A stretch of 37,259 nucleotides of DNA from an uncultured Bacteroides sp. (GCA_958453305.1 CAUDXH010000020.1:1-37259), one strand, 5' to 3'. Counted from the first letter of the stretch, positions 7,171-15,820 are shown. The notes: a model not told the origin generated them from the letters alone. Program-made: numbers and translations.

Positions 7171-7185
7171 GTCTTAAACAAAGTG

Positions 7186-9663
7186 TCAGTGCCAAATTTT
7201 TTCTTGACCCTTTTTCCCGGCACTGGTTTTCCGGTAGAGTCCGTGCTCCACTTTTTCCACCTCTCCGCTCTCGATCAGCTTGGTCAGGGCACGGGTGCCA
7301 CTGCGTCTGGAAAGTCCGGCGTTTTCTATGCACTCAATGTAGTGAGAGAAGGTGAACTCGTCGGACATCTGGCTGAAGATGGAACGGATGCGGAAGAAGG
7401 TGGTTTGTTGCTTCCGCTTGGTTCCGTTGCCGGGAAGGATGGTAGAGAGTGAGAGACTGTGCTCAAGCAGACACTGGGCAATGAGCATGATGCGGCGGAA
7501 ATCTTCGTCGGAGCATTCCATCCGGTCGACGGCAAAGCCGGTCTCGAAGCGGCGGAGGGCGGTGAAGACCATGGCGAGACGGGAGGCGATGAGTCCGTGA
7601 CGCCCTACGATGGCCATGTTCCCCTCTCCTTCTTCCATGGAGACGTTGTTCCATGCCAGACCGAAGCAGCGGGTGTGTTCTTTCCACTGCCGGGAACTGA
7701 AGCGGACTTCCAGCGGATGGTTCTGCGAGAAGCGGAAGAGTTCAAGGACTTGCTCGGAAAGGACTTCGAAGAGGGCACCTCCATCGAGCACACCTTCGGC
7801 ATCGGGGGCGGCTGAAATCCATCCGGAGGAGCCTTCACCGGTGAGCAGTGCCATACGGCTGTACATTCCGTCTTCCTTCGAGTTGACGAAACGGACGAGC
7901 TGCAGCAGGGTGCCCGACATGCACATGGCAAGGCGAGGTTTCTTGATGACGATGGGACGGCCGTCGATCTTGTAGTTCTGTCCCACGGTTTCGTGGTGGA
8001 AAATCATACGCAGTTCGGCGGCATACTTTCCGCAGTCGCTGCCGAGGGAGGAGGAAAAGGAGTCCATCTCTGAGCAGTTTGCCACCATGCCGACTTCTTC
8101 GGCTGCCTCCAGATTGAGCATAAACTGGCTCTTGGAGATGTTCGACGGGAGGAGGAAGATTTTCCGGCGGAAGGGTTCGGGCTGCAGGTCCCAGTTGGGT
8201 TCGCGCCCTTCCTTCTGTGCCTGGCGTTTTTCCATTTCCCATGCATAGCTTTGCTTGGTAAACTCCATGCTGTTTCGTTCGTTATCTGCCTCATACATCT
8301 GTTCGATGCGGGCTCCGAGTCCGGCTGCCAGCGACACGACCCCTTTCCCCGACCCTGCCGGAGCGATGGCGGCAAAGTAGAGATGAGGGGTGTAGTCGTG
8401 ACGGGCATAGAGCATGTGGGTGCCGGGCAGGCAACCGCTGAGGTTGGTGAGCATGGCCATGAGGAGCATGTCGCGTTCTCTCGGGGTGCGTGCAGCTGCC
8501 AGTCCTTTCTGCAGCATGGGAGGAAGGTTTTCATAGACTTCTTCAGGGAAGAGCGGACAGTGGCGTTTCACTTCGTCTTCTTCCGACTCTTCCGGCGAAC
8601 TGAAATCTTCGCCTTCCTCTCCCCCATCGGGACCGTCCGCGCGTGCGCAGGAGAAATTCGTGTCTTGACACTTTGGCACTGACCCTTTATTTACGAGGTC
8701 GCTGTAGCCGTGTGTAAAGCCCCATTCCAGGGCCTGTGAAACCTCCCTTTCGTGCATGTCGGGACAGAGCTTAAATGCCTCTATCTTAAGGCTTTCGAAT
8801 TCCCGTCGGGAAAGGTTGCGCCAACAAGCATATTGCCCCATCCGCAAAAGGGTCAAGTGTCGCCGTCCCACCACCAGCGGATGCTTTTTCAGGTATTTCT
8901 GAAGCACGCTGTCCACCTTTTCCATCAGCCGTTTCTGGTCTCCCACTCCCTTGGGAACGCACTTGCATGCCGAGCTTTCTGCCGGTTCTGCCGGTTTTGT
9001 TTTCTCCTCCGTGAATCCGCTCATCCGATAGAAGTCTTCGGAAAAATCTTCGGATGCGCCTCCCGACGGAAGGGGTACGTAGTTCAGCGGATTGCGTCCG
9101 GCTGGATACGGGTACGGGAGAGCGTCTTCACGATAGAAGGCATCGGGGTCGAACGAGGTGTACGACAAGCGGCAGAGGTCGCAGGTGGCAGTATCGCAAG
9201 GCGAGCCGGTGAGCTGTCCGATGGTTTCTGCCACCTGAAGGTAGGCTTCGCGGTAGACGTCGGGATGCACCCTTCCAATATCGACAAAGGTGCGGTACCC
9301 GCATCCCGATGAGGTGATGTGTCCCGCCATAACCCACGGCACTTCGCGGAGCACCTGAGCGGCATGGGTCACCTGTTCGGGCGACATCTTGTCTTGGTCG
9401 AACATCGCCACGCCCGTCCGGTCCTTCAGCCGGGGGATTTGCCGTCCTTCCATGCAGTTGCCTGCCGGAGCAAGAGCAGGCAAGGTTTGTTTTACTTCGT
9501 CGGCTTGTGCCGACTTTCCCTCATTGCGCAAGCTGCGCAAGCGACTGACCGCCTCTTGATACTTTCCGCTGCGGATTTCTTCGATCCATGCGGGGAGGTC
9601 GGTCAGGCAACTACCGGTCTTCTGAAAGCACCGGTTAAAGACTGTCATGTGTTTTCTATCCAT
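7186..9663 (-). CDS. BT4734-like / DUF3987 (VirE-type) protein
   Basis: This 825-residue protein has an N-terminal BT4734/BF3469-like primase-related segment (about 50-215, with RTGVAMFDQDKMSPEQVTHA and a TSSGCGY motif) and a C-terminal DUF3987 helicase-like part (about 375-780) with a P-loop, APAGSGKGVVSL, near residue 435. Proteins of this pair of domains are common in Bacteroides, where they are called virulence-associated E family proteins and often stand directly beside capsule loci. Their job is not established; a replication-type ATPase from a former mobile element is the usual guess. The gene is intact and ends just before a strong hairpin. Confidence 0.85.
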   Translation of the reverse strand: MDRKHMTVFNRCFQKTGSCLTDLPAWIEEIRSGKYQEAVSRLRSLRNEGKSAQADEVKQTLPALAPAGNCMEGRQIPRLKDRTGVAMFDQDKMSPEQVTHAAQVLREVPWVMAGHITSSGCGYRTFVDIGRVHPDVYREAYLQVAETIGQLTGSPCDTATCDLCRLSYTSFDPDAFYREDALPYPYPAGRNPLNYVPLPSGGASEDFSEDFYRMSGFTEEKTKPAEPAESSACKCVPKGVGDQKRLMEKVDSVLQKYLKKHPLVVGRRHLTLLRMGQYACWRNLSRREFESLKIEAFKLCPDMHEREVSQALEWGFTHGYSDLVNKGSVPKCQDTNFSCARADGPDGGEEGEDFSSPEESEEDEVKRHCPLFPEEVYENLPPMLQKGLAAARTPRERDMLLMAMLTNLSGCLPGTHMLYARHDYTPHLYFAAIAPAGSGKGVVSLAAGLGARIEQMYEADNERNSMEFTKQSYAWEMEKRQAQKEGREPNWDLQPEPFRRKIFLLPSNISKSQFMLNLEAAEEVGMVANCSEMDSFSSSLGSDCGKYAAELRMIFHHETVGQNYKIDGRPIVIKKPRLAMCMSGTLLQLVRFVNSKEDGMYSRMALLTGEGSSGWISAAPDAEGVLDGGALFEVLSEQVLELFRFSQNHPLEVRFSSRQWKEHTRCFGLAWNNVSMEEGEGNMAIVGRHGLIASRLAMVFTALRRFETGFAVDRMECSDEDFRRIMLIAQCLLEHSLSLSTILPGNGTKRKQQTTFFRIRSIFSQMSDEFTFSHYIECIENAGLSRRSGTRALTKLIESGEVEKVEHGLYRKTSAGKKGQEKIWH

Positions 9664-9731
9664 TTTTCAAATTAATAACACACAAAGATGCATGATTCTT
9701 CTGGAATCTTAAAATGTTAAAAATGAACATA

Positions 9732-9766
9732 GAAAACCCGCTCACAAGCCTTGTGAGCGGGTTTTC
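9732..9766. terminator. Perfect 17-bp hairpin, probable terminator
   Basis: GAAAACCCGCTCACAAG (9732-9748) and its exact complement (9750-9766) are separated by one base. The stem is GC-rich in the middle and ends in A4/T4, so it could work on both strands. It lies between the DUF3987 start and a broken gene. Confidence 0.75.
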
Positions 9767-9889
9767 GAGGGTAAAAATCGGGGTAAAATGTTCAAAATTA
9801 ACAAATTTAAAAAGTGTGAAAAGGGGGGTGCTGTTTTTCGGGCACCCGACAGTCTGTTGTCTTGCGATTTTCCTTTGTCCCACTCACCT

Positions 9890-9970
9890 TTATCCAAGAG
9901 TAGCATACCCACCCATTTTGCGAAGAGTATCTATCACTTGTTGTGTCTGTGTATATTTCTGTTGCGCCAT
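9890..9970 (-). pseudogene. N-terminal stump of a winged-helix / restriction-type gene
   Basis: The frame reads MAQQKYTQTQQVIDTLRKMG plus six residues and then stops. The pattern xxYTQTxxVIxxLRxxGGYATLG resembles the first residues of a helix-turn-helix domain found at the start of restriction-endonuclease-like proteins in gut Bacteroidota, whose full length is several hundred residues. Nothing downstream continues it in any frame. I take it as a deletion remnant; a genuine micro-protein is less likely. Confidence 0.45.
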
Positions 9971-10019
9971 AATCGTTTTTACTTTAAGAAGTCTCTGCCT
10001 CGTGTAGCTTCAAGAATAC

Positions 10020-11588
10020 TCATCTCTTTCGGGCTTCCCACTCCTCAATGGTTCCGGTCTTGGAAGAGAAGCTCACACCTACCTTGTACACAGTACGGGC
10101 TTCGGCTTCATACGGACGGGCATAGCCTTTATCGTCTATCTGTTGCAGGGCTTCGGCTGCCGTACCATCGAGCTTGAACTCGAAGATATAGACATAGCCG
10201 GGAGTCTCCACGATGCAGTCTACCCTGCCTTCACTCTGTTCCTGCTCTGCGAGCACGGTATACACACTCATCAGACGGAGAAGCAGATAGAAGGTGTACT
10301 GGAAGTAACGCTCCCTCTCCGGCTCGTTCTCCTTGCGGCGAAGGGTATAGGGGATGCTTGCAAAGAAGGAGGTGAGCATCTTGCGAAACTCTTCCAGCTG
10401 ACCGCGTTTCAGGGCAAAGACCGCCTTCACCATCCACGACTCCAGGGGCATACGGCACTGCAGGTAGTTCGTGGCAACCATAGCAAGAAAGCCGCTCTTT
10501 ACCTCGTTGTTGGGGAAATCGAGCAGGAAGAGATTCGATTCCTTGTCATAATCCTTGATGGTGAGGTAGCCGCTCTGGTAAATCATCGGCAACGGGTACT
10601 CGATGTCTGCCTTATAGTTGATAAACTCATCCGGAAGGTAATACTTGCTGGTCAGCTCGTCTATTCCCTCATGGAAATGGTTCATCAGACGAATCAGGTA
10701 AGAGGGCGTACCGCTGGCGAACCAATAGTCGCGAATCCGTTGGTTATCGAAGGCATTCAGCAGGCTGAACGGATTGTAAATATCCGTCATGTTTTCACCG
10801 AAATGATACCCGTCGTAATGCCGTTTCAACTTCTGGCGGATTTCCTCTTCGCTGCAGCCGTCGGCTTCTGCCATCTCCCGGATGGGTTCGGCAAACTGCA
10901 CATGCAGTTCCTCTTCCGTAATGCCGCAAAGTGCCTCGTATTTATCAAACATGCTGATGTCTTTGGGCTGGTTGAAGCCGCTGAACACACTGACTTGCGA
11001 GAATTTGGTGACACCTGTGAGGAAAACAAAACGTAGGGAAGCATCGGACAACTTGAACACCGAATAGAAAGCCTTGAGCAAATTGCGGTTCTGTTCCAGC
11101 AGCTCCGGATCTTTCTCCAGCACATCAAGCAGGGGCTTGTCGTACTCATCGACCAAGACCACTGCTCTCCGCCCTGTCTGTTCGGCCGCCGCCTGAAGGA
11201 TGCGGTCGAAACGGGAACCGAGGTTGGTATCCACTCCGGGAGTGACCCCGAATTCGTTTTCCCAATCGTGCAGATACCCCTCTATCTTCTGATGCAGGGC
11301 ACCGGGTTGGGTAAAATCCACTCCGTTAAAATCGAAATGAAACACCGGGTGTACATGCCAGTCGTGTTCCAGCGCATCAATCTTCAAGCCGGCAAACAGT
11401 TCTTTCTTCCCTTCGAAATAGGCCCGGAGGGTGGAAAGCAGCAAGCTCTTTCCGAAACGGCGGGGACGGCTCAGAAAGTAAATCTGCCCTTCCTTAACTA
11501 AAGAATAAATTAAATCAGTCTTATCTACATAGACGAAACCGCCTGCGATTATTTTTTCGAAAGTCTGAATGCCAACTGGATATTTCAT
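10020..11588 (-). CDS. AAA-ATPase_like / PD-(D/E)XK nuclease family protein
   Basis: The 522-residue protein begins with the AAA-ATPase_like domain (MKYPVGIQTFEKII, then a P-loop SRPRRFGKSLLLST at 40-53 and Walker B VLVDEYDKPLLD near 145-155). It ends with a PD-(D/E)XK_9 nuclease domain: D457 in GRVDCIVE and E470-x-K472 in YIFEFKLDG. This family is greatly expanded in Bacteroides and Prevotella, with many near-identical copies per genome. Its role is unproven, with defence or selfish-element functions suggested. All catalytic residues are present, so it looks intact. A TAnnTTTG box lies at 11627-11634. Confidence 0.9.
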   Translation of the reverse strand: MKYPVGIQTFEKIIAGGFVYVDKTDLIYSLVKEGQIYFLSRPRRFGKSLLLSTLRAYFEGKKELFAGLKIDALEHDWHVHPVFHFDFNGVDFTQPGALHQKIEGYLHDWENEFGVTPGVDTNLGSRFDRILQAAAEQTGRRAVVLVDEYDKPLLDVLEKDPELLEQNRNLLKAFYSVFKLSDASLRFVFLTGVTKFSQVSVFSGFNQPKDISMFDKYEALCGITEEELHVQFAEPIREMAEADGCSEEEIRQKLKRHYDGYHFGENMTDIYNPFSLLNAFDNQRIRDYWFASGTPSYLIRLMNHFHEGIDELTSKYYLPDEFINYKADIEYPLPMIYQSGYLTIKDYDKESNLFLLDFPNNEVKSGFLAMVATNYLQCRMPLESWMVKAVFALKRGQLEEFRKMLTSFFASIPYTLRRKENEPERERYFQYTFYLLLRLMSVYTVLAEQEQSEGRVDCIVETPGYVYIFEFKLDGTAAEALQQIDDKGYARPYEAEARTVYKVGVSFSSKTGTIEEWEARKR

Positions 11589-11626
11589 AATTCTTCTCGT
11601 TTTTAGAGGTCAGTTTAGAATTTAGA

Positions 11627-11634
11627 CAAAGTTA
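11627..11634 (-). promoter_or_regulatory. -7 box (TAACTTTG) for the ATPase/nuclease gene
   Basis: The box matches TAnnTTTG on the minus strand, 38 bases before the start codon. The -33 position, after 19 bases, is TTCC, a weak match. Confidence 0.5.
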
Positions 11635-11679
11635 AGCAATTTAAAGAGACCTTGGAAATCCTTACCCGAAAAAAAGAGC

Positions 11680-11814
11680 CTATTTCTTTTCCTTATCTGC
11701 CAGCTTCTCCAGATGACGCTGTATGACCTTGATGACGGACAGCATCAGGCGCAGGTTGCGGATGGAAGGATGAAAGTCTTCACTCAGGATTTCTGTTTTC
11801 AGATTGAGCAACAT
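11680..11814 (-). CDS. Possible 44-residue protein
   Basis: The reading frame starts MLLNLKTEILSEDFHPSIRN and ends in a lysine-rich helix (LADKEKK). It reads like a coding sequence, amphipathic and without rare codons, but no family is recognised. It may be the tail end or remnant of a larger gene, or a small helical protein. It lies about 45 bases upstream of the -7 box of the ATPase/nuclease gene. Confidence 0.35.
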   Translation of the reverse strand: MLLNLKTEILSEDFHPSIRNLRLMLSVIKVIQRHLEKLADKEKK

Positions 11815-12366
11815 TGTAATCACTAATTTTTGAATGGCAGGACTGCTGCACTTTCCTTTCGGTTTCCGGGCGGAAGCCGTTTTGATGTTTTTTCCATGCG
11901 ATTGTTTTAAAAAAAAATGAGGCAGCGAAATTAATAAATATTTTTAGTATCACACCGGTTTGTTTGCTCTTTTTACTTTTCCTTGTTTTTCTGCCCTCGA
12001 AAAGAGGAAAAAAGCAGGGTTCACCGGAAAAAGCTGATTGCGTTACGTAATCAAACCCTCCCCATCTATTGTGTTTTCCGTTTCTCCATCTGTATCGTTT
12101 TCTCCCCGAATCGGGAGGTTTCGATTTCTGTCCGGTTTTTTTGAAAGCACACAACTTATTCCAGACGATTTCTATCTGCTGAAACGGAGGCTATTTGTGG
12201 CTCTGAAACTGATAGCGAAGAGGATTTTGGCGGATTGTTTTCTGATATTGATTTGGCTTCTCCTAAGTTGGGTAAGACTGCTGACGGCTCCTGTTTTCAT
12301 TTACACAAAATTCTGGACAGTGTCCTGGAAGCGCTCCGTTCGTTAATCCTCTTATGCCGGTAGCCC
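11815..12366. other. Region upstream of tnpB, mostly without recognisable genes
   Basis: The left end of the IS66 element must lie in here. The only frame with coding character is 12145-12363. GTAATCAAA at 12047 is a weak match to the inverted right end (GTAAGCAAT), and no 8-bp target duplication was found. Confidence 0.5.
12145..12363 (+). other. Open frame directly before tnpB, possible IS66 orf1 remnant
   Basis: This 72-codon frame has no ATG. It contains an acidic stretch (SETDSEEDFGGLFSDIDLAS) and stops three bases before the tnpB start, the spacing normal for the first IS66 gene. It does not clearly resemble a helix-turn-helix OrfA, so it may instead be a fragment of another gene. Confidence 0.3.
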
Positions 12367-12729
12367 ATGTTCAATCTCAATGATTCAAACCGATTTTTCC
12401 TGTACCCGTATCCTACGGACATGCGCAAAAGCTTCTATTCGCTGAGCGGCATTGTGACCAACCTCATGGGCATGAACGTTCAGGACGGTGATGCCTATAT
12501 CTTTATCAACAAATCATTGACCGGGTTGAAGATTCTCCATGCCGAGTACGGTGGTCTGGTTATCTACAACATGAAACTTGAACGGGGAGCCTTCAAACTC
12601 CCCGATATTGACACCGATGACCCTGCCACTTCAAAGGGTATAAAATGGGCTGACCTGATGATGATCGTACAAGGGATATCCCCTTCGGAAGTTCATCGGT
12701 GCAGTCGATGGGAGCCCAAGAAAAAGTAG
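12367..12729 (+). CDS. tnpB: IS66 family accessory protein TnpB (Orf2)
   Basis: The 120-residue protein has the family signature LYPYPTDMRKSFYSLSGIV near the N-terminus and GDAYIFINKSLTGLKIL in the centre. In IS66 elements it is needed for transposition together with the DDE transposase, but its biochemical role is unclear. Length is normal for the family. The tnpC gene starts 87 bases downstream on the same strand. Confidence 0.93.
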   Translation: MFNLNDSNRFFLYPYPTDMRKSFYSLSGIVTNLMGMNVQDGDAYIFINKSLTGLKILHAEYGGLVIYNMKLERGAFKLPDIDTDDPATSKGIKWADLMMIVQGISPSEVHRCSRWEPKKK

Positions 12730-12816
12730 TGTTCCAAGTCGTTTTTTTATGGTCTGAAAATGAGGTAAAATGGTCTGATTTTCGTATCTTCGCAGTGTAA
12801 GAAAAGAACAGAAACC

Positions 12817-14481
12817 ATGTCAGAAACCTCCAACCAGAAAGCCCTCATCGAGCAGCTGCTCAGCGACCGTGATGCCGAGTTCCGGCGGGCGGTGAAAGCG
12901 GAACGGCAGCTGAAGGAATTCTCGGACGCCAAAAGGATGCAGGCCGACTACGAAGCCAGACTGGCTGAAAAGGAGAAGGCCATCCAGGAGCGCGACCGGG
13001 CTTTGGAGTCCAAGGAAAGCCGGATAGCACAACTTGAACAGAAACTTCTTTATCTGGAGCGCAAGATGTGGGGTGCCATGTCCGAGAAGCGGCGTATCCC
13101 CGATGACCCCAACCAGCTCAAACTGGACTTTGACCTGCTGGAAATGACCCCGGAAGAGGAAGAGACGGTCCGCAAGGCTGTCGAGGAGGTGAATAAATAC
13201 AGGAAGGTAGCGGTCAAGGAACATGAAAAACGGGTTCCGGTCCGTCAGAAACTGCCGGACAACCTCCGCCGCGTGGAAGAGCACATCTATCCTGACGGCT
13301 ATCTGGGGCATGAAGACGAATGGATCCTGTTCGGGGATGCCGAAACGTCCGAACACCTGGAACTCCAGCCTGCCGAACTGTACGTCCGGGTGACCATCCG
13401 GCATAAAGGCATGCGCAAGGAGACGAAGGAAATCGTTACAGCGCCCGTACAGAATGAACCCATTGCCAAGAGCTATGCCAGTGCATCGCTGCTGACCGAC
13501 CTGATGGTCGGGAAGTATGTGGACCATCTCCCTTTCTACCGCCAGGTACAGATGTTCAAGCGGTTGGGAGTCAGCATACCCCCTTCCACAATCGAAGTCT
13601 GGTTCCACGATGTGGCTGACCTGATGCGGCCAGCCTACTACCGGTTGAGGGAACTCGTCCTGTCCACCGATTACATCCAGTCCGATGAAACGACGGTTCC
13701 CATCATCGACAACGAGAAGCACCGGACGGTAAAAGGTTACCTGTGGCTGGTACGGAGCATGGTCAACGGTCTGGTGTTCTTCGCCTATAATGAAGGTTCC
13801 CAGGGAGCCAAGGTGGTCCTGCAGCTCTTCAAGGATTATCAGGGAGCCATACAGACAGACGGCTATGCCGGATACAACATCCTGGAAAAACAGGAAGGCA
13901 TAACGACATTGGGATGCTGGGTACATACCCGAAGGTACTTTGACAGGGCATTAACCCATGACAAGGCGAGGGCGGAATACGCTTTGGCCCAGATCGGCAT
14001 GCTTTATGATGTGGAGAGCATGGCAGACGACCAGCATATGGATACCCTCCAGCGCATGGAGCTGAGGAAGCGGCTTGCCTATCCCATCATACGCGCTTTT
14101 GAGAAGTGGTGTATCTGTGAGCAGGGAAATGTGCTTCCGAAGAGTCCCATAGGAAAAGCCATCGGCTACTTCCTGAACAACTCTCGCCGGTTGGTGAGGT
14201 ATACGATGGACGGAAGGTATCTCCCAGACACGAACCTGATAGAGAACAGTGTGCGACCCGTAGCTGTCGGACGCAAGAACTATCTCTTCTGCGGCAATCA
14301 CGACGCTGCTGAAGATGCTGCCGTCATCTACTCCCTGATGGGATGCTGCAAGGCAGCAGACGTGGACTTCAAGCAGTGGATGAATTATTTTCTGAACCAT
14401 GTTCATGAATATGACAGTGACTACTCCAAGGATCTGGTAAATCTGTTGCCACACTCTTTAAAGAAACAAGGTATCATTTAA
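12817..14481 (+). CDS. tnpC: IS66 family DDE transposase TnpC
   Basis: The 554-residue protein starts with a coiled coil (about 10-90, rich in E, K and R), followed by the IS66 central region and a catalytic core. The DDE residues are visible: D290 in IQSDETTVP, D348 in QTDGYAGY and E476 in NLIENSVRPVAVGRKNYLF. The family C-terminal domain ends the protein. The gene is full length and uninterrupted, so with tnpB it may still be active if the ends are intact. Confidence 0.95.
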   Translation: MSETSNQKALIEQLLSDRDAEFRRAVKAERQLKEFSDAKRMQADYEARLAEKEKAIQERDRALESKESRIAQLEQKLLYLERKMWGAMSEKRRIPDDPNQLKLDFDLLEMTPEEEETVRKAVEEVNKYRKVAVKEHEKRVPVRQKLPDNLRRVEEHIYPDGYLGHEDEWILFGDAETSEHLELQPAELYVRVTIRHKGMRKETKEIVTAPVQNEPIAKSYASASLLTDLMVGKYVDHLPFYRQVQMFKRLGVSIPPSTIEVWFHDVADLMRPAYYRLRELVLSTDYIQSDETTVPIIDNEKHRTVKGYLWLVRSMVNGLVFFAYNEGSQGAKVVLQLFKDYQGAIQTDGYAGYNILEKQEGITTLGCWVHTRRYFDRALTHDKARAEYALAQIGMLYDVESMADDQHMDTLQRMELRKRLAYPIIRAFEKWCICEQGNVLPKSPIGKAIGYFLNNSRRLVRYTMDGRYLPDTNLIENSVRPVAVGRKNYLFCGNHDAAEDAAVIYSLMGCCKAADVDFKQWMNYFLNHVHEYDSDYSKDLVNLLPHSLKKQGII

Positions 14482-14535
14482 GAATCTCTTTATGTTTATA
14501 GACCTTGCAAGACGGGGTTTACTAATTGCTTACGT

Positions 14536-14770
14536 ATTGTTCGATATGGCGATGTTTTGTTTACTCTTTCCTCTGAAACACCAGAAGAAGTGGGTATCGG
14601 TTCTGTAAGCGGACTTTGAAAAGGCAACCATCAAACTTCCTACATTGGAAAATCAAAAGCGTATTTACAAGGCTTTGAAGTCTCTATCCGACAAGATAAT
14701 GGTAGAGAAAGCAACATTAGAGCGATATAGTCGCCAGAAGCAGTATTTGCTCCGTCAGATGTTTATATAA
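14536..14770 (+). pseudogene. hsdS fragment cut by the IS66 element and internally deleted
   Basis: Directly after the IS end, a frame reads IVRYGDVLFTLSSETPEEVG, typical of the end of a type I specificity-subunit target-recognition domain. After a shift and apparent deletion near 14610, a second frame (from 14612) reads IKLPTLENQKRIYKALKSLS and ends RQKQYLLRQMFI with a stop at 14768-14770. That is the conserved helical C-terminus of HsdS. There is no start codon and about three quarters of the gene is missing. The last 45 bases resemble, in reverse orientation, the end of the second hsdS fragment at 15907. Confidence 0.8.
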
Positions 14771-14790
14771 ACATTTGGCGAAGCAGAAAT

Positions 14791-15246
14791 TTAGATTAGT
14801 CCAAAATCTTTCAGCTGTTTTCTGTTGATTGTAGGACTCTCTTTCACAGTGTCAATGATAAGTTTCATTAACTCATCATCACAGATTTCTCCTCTATATG
14901 TATTCTTGCTAAACTTTGTCCTTTTAGCAACAATGATTTTAGAACAATTTACAAAAGAGTTGTGTTGCAGAAAAGGACATTGTTTTATGGTTATGGGTAA
15001 TTGATAATCGGTTACAGTTGGTGGCAAATTGTGGTTTATCTTAGAATTTATCACCAACCCTCCTATCACATTGCCTTCATTGTCGAATCCAAGTACAATG
15101 AAAAACTTGTTACGTGTGACATCACCGTTCTTAGGTGTAATACCATTAGTTCGGTCAAGATTCAGCAGATGGACATCACCAATATTTATGTTTGACTGCA
15201 AGAGTTCATTTGCTGCATCCTCAAGTAAATCACCAATATTCGTCAT
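14791..15246 (-). CDS. Putative toxin of a Panacea-type toxin-antitoxin pair
   Basis: The 151-residue protein starts with a short helix, then NKFFIVLGFDNEGNVIGGLV and a strand-rich stretch ending in KIIVAKRTKF, and closes with a helical tail. The pattern suggests a PemK/MazF-like or other SH3-type barrel, but I cannot name the family with certainty. Its ATG overlaps the stop codon of the Panacea-domain gene by four bases (ATGA), so the two are translationally coupled. Panacea (SocA/DUF4065) proteins neutralise many unrelated toxins encoded beside them, which makes the toxin role a good inference. Confidence 0.65.
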   Translation of the reverse strand: MTNIGDLLEDAANELLQSNINIGDVHLLNLDRTNGITPKNGDVTRNKFFIVLGFDNEGNVIGGLVINSKINHNLPPTVTDYQLPITIKQCPFLQHNSFVNCSKIIVAKRTKFSKNTYRGEICDDELMKLIIDTVKESPTINRKQLKDFGLI

Positions 15247-15791
15247 GCTAAAGCTGCTTCTACTGCAAGGTTTTCTTTAATGTATTCTATCATATAGTCA
15301 GAAGCCATAGCGTCTTTAGCCATTCCAACAATATCCATAACTTTACGACCTTGCGACTGATAAGCACGACTCCACTCTTTGCCATGTGATTTTGCACGCA
15401 AATCACCATAAGAAAGATTTGCGTTTTCAGAGATAGAGTTGTTTAACGCTTCAATGTCAGCCTTTGATAGATAATCCATATCCGCATTACGCTTTGCTTC
15501 TAACATATAGTAAGCATCGTCTGCACCTTTTGATACATTTTTTTCAAGCATATCCTGCAACTCTCTGTCACAACAAGCATCGCCTTTTATGCAACTATAC
15601 AAGATAGAAGGAACTGGGCCATCAGGTAATGCACAAAATTCGTCAGAGACCATAGGAAAGCCATATTTTGCCAAATGTGCTATATTGGCAAAATATATAA
15701 TCTTGAACACATGGTAATAATCCAGCCCCTTAGTCTTGTTCAAGATGTATAGAACAACCTCTGTAAGTTTTTGCTTATCAAATTGTGTCAT
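15243..15791 (-). CDS. Panacea (SocA-like, DUF4065) antitoxin
   Basis: The 182-residue protein carries the Panacea domain: YHVFKIIYFANIAHLAKYG at about 26-44 followed by DEFCALPDGPVPSILY, then a central helical part and the YGDLRAKSHGKEWSRAY stretch. In known systems this domain acts as the neutralising partner, either directly or as a chaperone-like adaptor to proteolysis. The gene comes first and its partner second, as usual for Panacea pairs. It lies between two convergent hsdS fragments. A -7 box TACCTTTG at 15813-15820 stands 22 bases before the start codon. Confidence 0.82.
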   Translation of the reverse strand: MTQFDKQKLTEVVLYILNKTKGLDYYHVFKIIYFANIAHLAKYGFPMVSDEFCALPDGPVPSILYSCIKGDACCDRELQDMLEKNVSKGADDAYYMLEAKRNADMDYLSKADIEALNNSISENANLSYGDLRAKSHGKEWSRAYQSQGRKVMDIVGMAKDAMASDYMIEYIKENLAVEAALA

Positions 15792-15812
15792 CGCAATTTA
15801 CCTTTTAGGATA

Positions 15813-15820
15813 CAAAGGTA
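15813..15820 (-). promoter_or_regulatory. -7 box (TACCTTTG) for the Panacea pair
   Basis: It matches TAnnTTTG on the minus strand, 22 bases upstream of the start. The -33 box is not recognisable. The short leader suits a toxin-antitoxin promoter. Confidence 0.5.

Larger units (their letters stand above)
6693..7185. other. Leader and terminator region between the UpxY-like and DUF3987 genes
   Basis: Besides the 18-codon ORF, this gap holds words of the GTTGAC/GTCAAC type (6778-6835 and 6938-6980) that resemble the spacers of the polysaccharide operon at 24446 and 30405. It also holds a bidirectional terminator (7020-7067) and a long hairpin (7111-7170). No clear TAnnTTTG promoter for the antiterminator gene was found. 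Confidence 0.6.
9664..10019. other. Gap with hairpin and a gene remnant
   Basis: 356 bases between the DUF3987 start and the ATPase/nuclease stop. Apart from the hairpin at 9732-9766 and the 26-codon remnant at 9890-9970, no gene is supported. Longer open frames here have no recognisable domain. Confidence 0.6.
12047..14533 (+). mobile_element. IS66-family insertion sequence, ends tentative
   Basis: It is defined by adjacent tnpB and tnpC genes. The right end is placed at 14533, where ...GCTTAC stops directly against an hsdS fragment; IS66 ends usually read GTAAGC inward. The left end at 12047 is a guess (7 of 9 bases match). The resulting 2487 bp agrees with the usual 2.5 kb. The absence of a target duplication suggests later deletion on the left side. 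Confidence 0.65.

Noticed and set aside
9656..9883. 75-codon minus-strand frame upstream of the DUF3987 gene
   Set aside because: It reads straight through the 17-bp hairpin and has no domain or plausible start context.
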